From Typhlomys cinereus (lineage: Eukaryota > Chordata > Mammalia > Rodentia > Platacanthomyidae), in assembly GCA_023101885.1 (NCBI GenBank), contig JALPQD010000293.1:2089861-2153860 (forward strand): a stretch of DNA of 64,000 bases, read 5' to 3'. A program made the translations under genes and the position numbers. Positions 58,350-64,000 of this stretch are shown piece by piece (positions within the stretch are counted from its first letter, which is position 1; each line of letters begins with the position of its first letter). The notes under the pieces are model-generated. The model was given only the letters and a program-made list of their open reading frames with translations. It searched no databases and was not told where the DNA came from.

Positions 58350-59595
58350 TGTGATATAATTTAAGTGTGAATAATGTGAAATAAAGTGAAAGTTTGATTG
58401 ATAAATCAAATTAAGTGTTGAAGGATTTAAACCCCAGAAAGAATAGTGGGATTATTTTATGACATTAAAAATACAATTGGCTCAATTAAATGTTTGAACT
58501 TTAAAAATCAAAATAAAACTTTCCTGTAGAACTTCTTAAACCATGAAAGGAGATATATGATGATTTTTTTTCTTATATTTCTATGAGATACACTAGTTTT
58601 TTCTTGCTGTGTTATGGATGGTCCTTGTGCAAGCTATCCTGGTGTTCTACTGCTGTGCTACGCCCATAACCCTTATTATATTTTCTGGATGCTACCTTTT
58701 CTTTTATCGATAATAGTAAAGTAGAATAATCACATTAATTCTATTCATTCTTGGATTTCTCTATTCAACAATATTCATTGAGAGTATCCATGAAGCAATA
58801 CTTCAATATGTTGTGTCACATAATTATATGCCATCTGCAATAATTCCCTTAGTTCACATGAAATGCTAGTTGAAGAGATTCTGAGCTGGAGATGGAACTT
58901 GGGAAGTATGGTTTTAAGAACTGCACTGTTAATTACTCTCTGTGGTCATTGTTTCACAGAGATTATCCCATAGCTTCCTATAAGTTTACATAATTTTCTT
59001 AAGCAGTTAATACTTTTCCTAAAAGTAAGCAACTAAGATCGCTAATGTGTGTTGCTGGTTTTCTTATGTAATACTGAAATACTTAGTTATACTTTAGCCT
59101 AAAAAGTAAAAATGTTGTCTTGAAATATCTGAAAGAAAGATATGGAATATTTGGGCTCACAAAATAACTAAGGAGAAAATTTGTTTCAAGAGATCATGGC
59201 TAATAGTAAGAATAGATTACAGAACTAAGAAAAAGTCAAACCATTTGATTGGAGATAGAAATATTATGGTAAGCTACATGAATAAAATATGAACTTATGC
59301 ATACTATGTAATAATTCTACCATGCCAAGCTTTGTCCACATATTGTCCACATAACCCCACCTATTCACGATCTATTAACTGAGGATAGGAACAATTTTAG
59401 ATGAAACACAAAATACATTGTGTTTAGAAATATCCTCTATGCATATGCAAGAAATGACAGAGCACTTAATATAGGTTTTAACAATTGAGTGCCCAGGAAT
59501 ATAATACACACAGTTCGAGAGACTCATTAGTGATGATTTCTCAACTGTATTAAAAGAACTTGGTTGTACAATTATAAATAGGAGAGTTTATAAGG
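58350..59595. other. Anonymous AT-rich sequence
   Basis: No gene recognised. 58590-58690 may hold a diverged ID/B4 fragment in antisense ('gtgttctactgctgtgctacgccc'). Confidence 0.4.
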
Positions 59596-59599
59596 CAAA

Positions 59600-60230
59600 A
59601 AAAGGCCTATAGGAACTCAAGAGAGGTAACAACAAACAGTGGAAATCTTGGGGACTAAAGTTGGAAGAGCAATGCTATTATCATGGACTGGCTTGAAGAG
59701 AGGCAACTTTGTATGCCACAAGAGGTCTGAACCCCCACAAGAGTAGACAAGCCAGAGGCAACCCTGGGTCCATAGAAGCAAAAAGACAGGAAGGTGGAAG
59801 GGCATGGGATGAATTGATGAAAGGAAGAGAGGGAGATGGAGGGAATCAGGGATGAATACTGATAGACTCAGAACCAGACCTCAAGACCAGAGAGACTCAC
59901 CTGACAGATCTTCTCCAGAGACCCCACCCCATAGCATAGCCAGAGATTCCACCATAGCTAGAGACTCCGCCTGATAAACCTGCTAATCTGATAACTGGTC
60001 AAACCCCAAATCCCTTCTCCCTGCACTGCAACTATAAAAAGTCACATGCCTGGCTCCATGTGAGCAGCCATTTCCATCTGGACACTACTCCCACTCTAGA
60101 GTTGGAGGAGCTTCCCAAATAAACTTCAGTCTACATGGATGAAGCTTGGGTTCGTGCTCTACATCCCACCCTGCCCCTTGTTCTTCTTTCCTTCTCTTTG
60201 TTCTAACAAATATTCAATATGCTTGTAAAA
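59600..60230 (+). mobile_element. Probable solo LTR, plus strand
   Basis: A TATA box TATAAAAA (60033-60040) is followed about 80 bp later by AATAAA (60118-60123), with 'gctccatgtgagcagccat' between and a pyrimidine-rich U5-like end ('ccccttgttcttctttcc'). The upstream part has U3-like repeats ('gagactccgcctgataaacc', 'gagattccaccatagc'). The termini and TSD are not certain: TG near 59640 and CA near 60207 are candidates. No internal retroviral sequence adjoins. Boundaries approximate. Confidence 0.55.
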
Positions 60231-60235
60231 CTCTA

Positions 60236-60319
60236 AGAATAAATAAATAAATAAATAGATAGATAAATAAACAAATAAATAGATAAATAAATAGATGAAT
60301 AAATGAATAGATAAATAGA

Positions 60320-60350
<31 letters not shown>

Positions 60351-60355
60351 ATAGC
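60236..60355. repeat. (AAAT/GATA)n microsatellite
   Basis: About 120 bp of AATA/GATA tetranucleotide repeat, ending in nine near-perfect AAAT units. It may have grown from an A-rich tail. Confidence 0.9.
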
Positions 60356-60729
60356 ATGAGAGTTTAACTGGACAGGCCAGAGCTACAATATCATGTTACC
60401 TTATTCTTTATTTTCAGGCAGAGAGAAGCCTATTTATGTTCAAATGCAAATAAATAAGGCAGCTACAGGACATTGAATGATAAGAAATAAGGACTGGTTA
60501 AGAGAACAAAAAACATATGTCATGAAAAGTATAATCAATCATATATATGAAAAATAAATGCGATGGAAATTGATGCCAGTAGAATTTTGCCTGAAATTAT
60601 AACCATGTGCTTCAAAATAAGGGGTTCCTAATCATAATGTCTATCATTAAGTTAGTTCTTTGGGTCTGATACAAGTACTAAATATATAAGTAGTAAAACC
60701 AGTGAAATCTTATAATATATGTGGCTTAT
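60356..60729. other. Anonymous AT-rich sequence
   Basis: No recognised feature. Confidence 0.4.
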
Positions 60730-60739
60730 CTTTTTTTTT

Positions 60740-61757
60740 TCTGTCTTCGCTCATACAAACTTAATAGGTACACCGGTTCCCACCCTCCCTCCTCCTCCCC
60801 CTACCCCTCTGCTCACCTTCCCCTCACCCCTCCCTCCCCACCCTCCCAGTGCCTCCCCTCCCCCAATCCCCAGAGAATCCTTTAATGTGCACGCCTGACT
60901 GTCCTCTGGGTCCTCCTCTCTGATGACGTACAAGGACCCAGCGGCATTTCCCTGAACACTTTCCTGTGTTCCCCTTAAGCATAGGAACAATATTTTGGCT
61001 GTCAATCCCTTGCCTCCAAGGATCTTGGTGCTTTTAGCAAATGCTAGACTATGTGGGGACAATAGTGTGTTGGACATTGCGCAGGGCATGCAAAGTCCAA
61101 TTATAATTGCTTCGGCCCTAACTTGTGTGTAGTATCTTGCATATCATTGCTCCTCCCATCCTTGTGCTCTTACACTCTTACCGCCCCCAAATTTCACAAA
61201 TTTCCTTGAGCTTCAGGATGTGGAGAGATTAGTCTGGCCTAGTTCTAGGTGGTCGATATAGAGTCTCTGAAGTGCTGGATTATGGTTTGTTGATTTTCTT
61301 TTGCGGTTTTGCTGCTCCTACAATGCCCTTCACTCCATCCTAATGGGTATTGGATGTCACACCCTGGCCAGAGATAAAAAACTGAGTCTTGTTATAAGAG
61401 TATATTTAAAGGTAGATGCAATAAAAGTAGGAAACCACAGTGAGGGAGGGGTCAATCACCCATTTGCAAAATGGTTACTTATTACCTGCCAGACTATATG
61501 CCCTCTCCTTCTGGTGAGATCACAACCCCTCAGTTGTAGATGATCAAGAACAAAAAGTCTGTGAACTTAACCAGATGCCTCATTGCTTATTCAGAGTCCT
61601 TGATGGAGGCCTATTTTCTCTACTGTAACATGGTCACTTCTCTCCTTGTTTCTGGTGTGGCCCTCCTACCCCATCCCACCTGTTCATACTCCTTGCAATT
61701 ACTGTATTACAGAGATTTATCGTCGAGTGTCTCTAGGTGGGCTGGGTGGGTTTGGTA
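60740..61757 (-). other. 3'UTR of the last L1
   Basis: Non-coding 3'UTR of about 1 kb with the polypyrimidine tract (polypurine in sense) at 60780-60865. It serves as the best local reference for the other 3'UTR fragments. The 112-codon glycine-rich frame at 60751-61089 is an artefact of this tract. Confidence 0.85.
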
Positions 61758-64000
61758 CTAGGAGCCACTTATTAGGGAGTACATATGGTGCTTAATTTTC
61801 TGGGTCTGGGATATTTCACTCACTATGATTTTCTCTAATGACAACCATATCCCTGGCAAATTCCAGTACTTCATCATTTTTTATGGCTGAGTAGTACTCC
61901 ATTGTATAGATGTACCACAGTTTCCTTGTCCACTCATCAACTGTTGGACATTTGGGTTAATTCCCTGACTTTGCTATTGTAAACAGTGCTGCTATGAACA
62001 TGGTTGTGCTTGTGCTATCGAGGTGAACCTCTGCTCCATGGGGGGTTATTCCCAAAAGTGGAATCCCAAGGTCATATGGCATTTCAATCTTTAATTTCTT
62101 TAAGAATCTCCAGACGGGTCACCAGAGTGGCTGTATGAGCCTGCATTCCCACCAGCTATGTATTAGAGTTCCCCTCTCTCCACAGCCTCTCCAGCTTTTG
62201 TTGTTGTTTGTATTGTGGATTTTTGCCATCCTGACCAGGGTGAGATGATATCTCAGGGAAGTTTTGATTTGCATTTCCCTGATGGATAAGGAAGTGGAGC
62301 ATTTTTTCAGATATTTGTTAGACATTTTAATTTCATTCCTAGTAAAGTTTCTTTTAAGTTCCTGAGCCCATTTTTTAATTGGACCATTAGTTTCCTTGGT
62401 GTTTAGTTTTCTAAGTTCTTTGTGCACTCTGGATAATAGAGCTCTATCAGACATGTGGCTAGTGAAGATTTTCTCCCATTCTGTGGGTTGCCTTTGAGCT
62501 CCTGTTACAATCTCTTTATCTGAACAGAAGCTCTTTAATTTCACAAGATCCCAACTGTTGAGAATTGGTAGCAGTGACTGTGCCATTGGATGTCTGTTTA
62601 GGAAATGTTGGCCTAGCCCAATCAGCTCAAGGGAATTCCTTACCCTTTCAACTATGGTTTTTATAGACTCTGGCCTTATATCAAGGTCCTTGATCCATTT
62701 GGAATTAAGTCTTGTACATGGTGACAAGTACGGGTCCAGTTTTAATCTTCTACTTGTGGAGATACAGTTTTGCCAGCACCATTTGTTGAAGATACTGTTC
62801 TTTTTCTTTTGGATCTTTTGGGCCCCTTTGTCAAAGACCAAAGAGCTGTAACTTTGTGGGCTTATATCTGGGTCTTCAAGCCTTATCCATTGATCTGTGT
62901 GTCTATTTTGGAGACAGTACCAGGCTGTTTTTACAACTAAGGATTTGTAGTATAGACTAAGGTTTGGTATGGTGATACCTCCAGCAGTGTTTTTGTTACT
63001 CAGGATTGTCTTTGCCATCCTGGGTCTTTTGTGCCTCCATATGAATTTTGAGATTGTTTGGTCAACTTCTTTAAAGAATTGCTTTGGGATTTTAATTGGT
63101 ATAGCATTGAATTTGTAGCATCCTTTGGTAGGATGGTCATTTTTACGATGTTGATTCTACCAATCCAGGAACACGGGAGGTTTTTCCACTTTCTGGTGTC
63201 TTCTGCAATTTCTTTCTTGAGTTTAAATTGTAAAGGTCTTTAACCTCCTTGGTTAGGTTTATACCAAGGTATTTCATTTTTTTAGGGGCTATAGTAAATG
63301 GGATTGTTTCTCTTAGGGCTTTTTCACTTCTTTCATTCTGGGCATATAGGAAAGCCACTGATTTTTGTACATTTGTTTTGTATCCTGCTACCCTGCTGAA
63401 CTTCTCAATTAGTTCCAGGAGCTTCCTGGTGGATTTTTTGGGATCACTCAGGTATAAGATCATGTCATCTGCAAATAGGGAAAGCTTGACTTCTTCCTTG
63501 CCGATTCTAATCTCTCTTATGTCCCTTTCTTGTCTTATGGCTTCAGCTAAGACTTCAAGTACAATATTGAAGAGAAGTGGTGGGCTGGAGAGGTGGCTCA
63601 GGGGTTAAGCCTCTGCCTTGCAGGCGAAGGGTCCTGAGTTCGGATCCCAGATCCCACGTATAGACGCCAGGCGGAAGCGGCGGCGGCCTGCGCTTCTGGT
63701 CCTGGTAGGGCGGAGCCTGTGAATCCCGCTGCAGAAGGAGGTGGAGGCATCCATGGTGGTTCGCGAATTCGTCCGTGGTTCTACACATACACAGACACAC
63801 ACACACGCGCGCGCACATATACACGCACATGCACACAGTTGAATAAATAATAATAATAAAAAATATTAAAAAAAATTTGAAGAGAAGTGGTGAGAGGGGA
63901 CAGCCTTGTCTAGTTCCTGATCGAAGTGGGCATGCTTCCAGTTTTTCCCCATCGAGTATAATCCTTGCTGTAGGCTTGTTGTATACTGCTTTTATTATAT
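61758..64000 (-). pseudogene. L1 ORF2: L1 ORF2 C-terminal two-thirds, broken and partial
   Basis: Sense runs leftward to TAG at 61760-61758. A 299-codon open stretch (63018-62119) carries the [40 protein letters not shown] and [12 protein letters not shown] regions. It ends at a TGA that replaces an arginine codon. Upstream, 63463-63143 holds FADDM-adjacent sequence ([20 protein letters not shown]) with a frameshift near 63225 and a few missing bases at about 63118. The catalytic FADD lies at about 63462-63474. The SINE at 63583-63876 interrupts the RT domain. Confidence 0.9.
63567..63892 (+). mobile_element. Very young B2-like SINE, copy S6, 16-bp TSD
   Basis: Perfect 16-bp TSDs ttgaagagaagtggtg at 63567-63582 and 63877-63892, inside L1 ORF2. 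The A box tggctcagggg (63594-63604) and B box gttcggatcc (63638-63647) match the pol III consensus. The body has many intact CpGs (gcggcggcctgcgc, gttcgcgaattcgtcc), followed by CA/CG repeat and an AATAATAATAAAAA tail. It lacks the 'agtaaacaagg' insertion. It is the best-preserved SINE in the window. Confidence 0.95.

Larger units (their letters stand above)
60730..64000 (-). mobile_element. L1 (3'UTR and ORF2), minus strand, runs off the window
   Basis: A T-run at 60730-60739 (poly(A) in sense) is followed by the 3'UTR (60740-61757) and ORF2 (61758 onwards), collinear with the second L1. It is interrupted by a young SINE (63567-63892) and continues to the window end in the reverse-transcriptase region. 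Unlike the second L1, it retains the 130-bp ORF2 segment around 62777-62905. The 5' end is not visible. Confidence 0.93.

Noticed and set aside
60236..60355. Regular short repeats that might suggest a CRISPR-like array
   Set aside because: Tetranucleotide microsatellite without spacers, in a mammalian context.

Overview
This looks like gene-poor, AT-rich nuclear DNA from a mammal, very probably a rodent. The evidence is a set of LINE-1 (L1) copies, short tRNA-headed SINEs of the B2/B3 kind, B1- and B4-like fragments, long CA/GA microsatellites and a trace of MIR. The commonest young SINE has a B2-type head but an unfamiliar GC-rich body. A rodent outside the mouse/rat group, for example a dipodoid (jerboa or jumping mouse), is a guess and not proven. 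I see no exon of a functional cellular gene, no functional RNA gene and no CRISPR. The only intact long reading frame with a recognisable product is an L1 ORF1 at 9930-10997 on the minus strand. || Layout: 1-660 is the 3' end of an old L1. 764-14013 is a nested L1 complex. A full-length plus-strand L1, bounded by a 15-bp target-site duplication (TSD), was hit by a full-length minus-strand L1 (5403-11385) that has its own TSD. It was also hit by a third, 5'-inverted minus-strand L1 (about 11523-12624), which itself holds a young inverted L1 tail with 39 As. 14-54 kb is mostly anonymous AT-rich DNA with scattered SINEs, about seven copies of one roughly 350-bp repeat family, L1 fragments, microsatellites, an exact 62-bp tandem duplication, two coding-like remnants (17.0-17.9 and 30.3-31.2 kb) and a well-defined solo LTR with a 4-bp TSD (45198-45633). 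54750-58349 is a twin-primed (5'-inverted) L1 carrying a later SINE. 59.6-60.2 kb looks like a second LTR. 60730 to the window end is another minus-strand L1, interrupted by a very young SINE at 63.6-63.9 kb. || How it works together: apart from a little older repeat, everything recognisable is retrotransposition machinery or its debris. L1 ORF2 protein (endonuclease plus reverse transcriptase) mobilises L1 RNA in cis and SINE RNA in trans, and the TSDs and A-rich tails here record that. No L1 in the window looks autonomously active: every ORF2 is broken. The newest full-length copy keeps ORF1 and an apparently complete endonuclease half of ORF2 upstream of an amber codon. I found no convincing new multi-gene system. 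The most interesting leads are the amber codon shared by two diverged L1 copies, the 227-bp monomeric L1 promoter, the SINE family and its two subfamilies, and the two unidentified coding-like segments.
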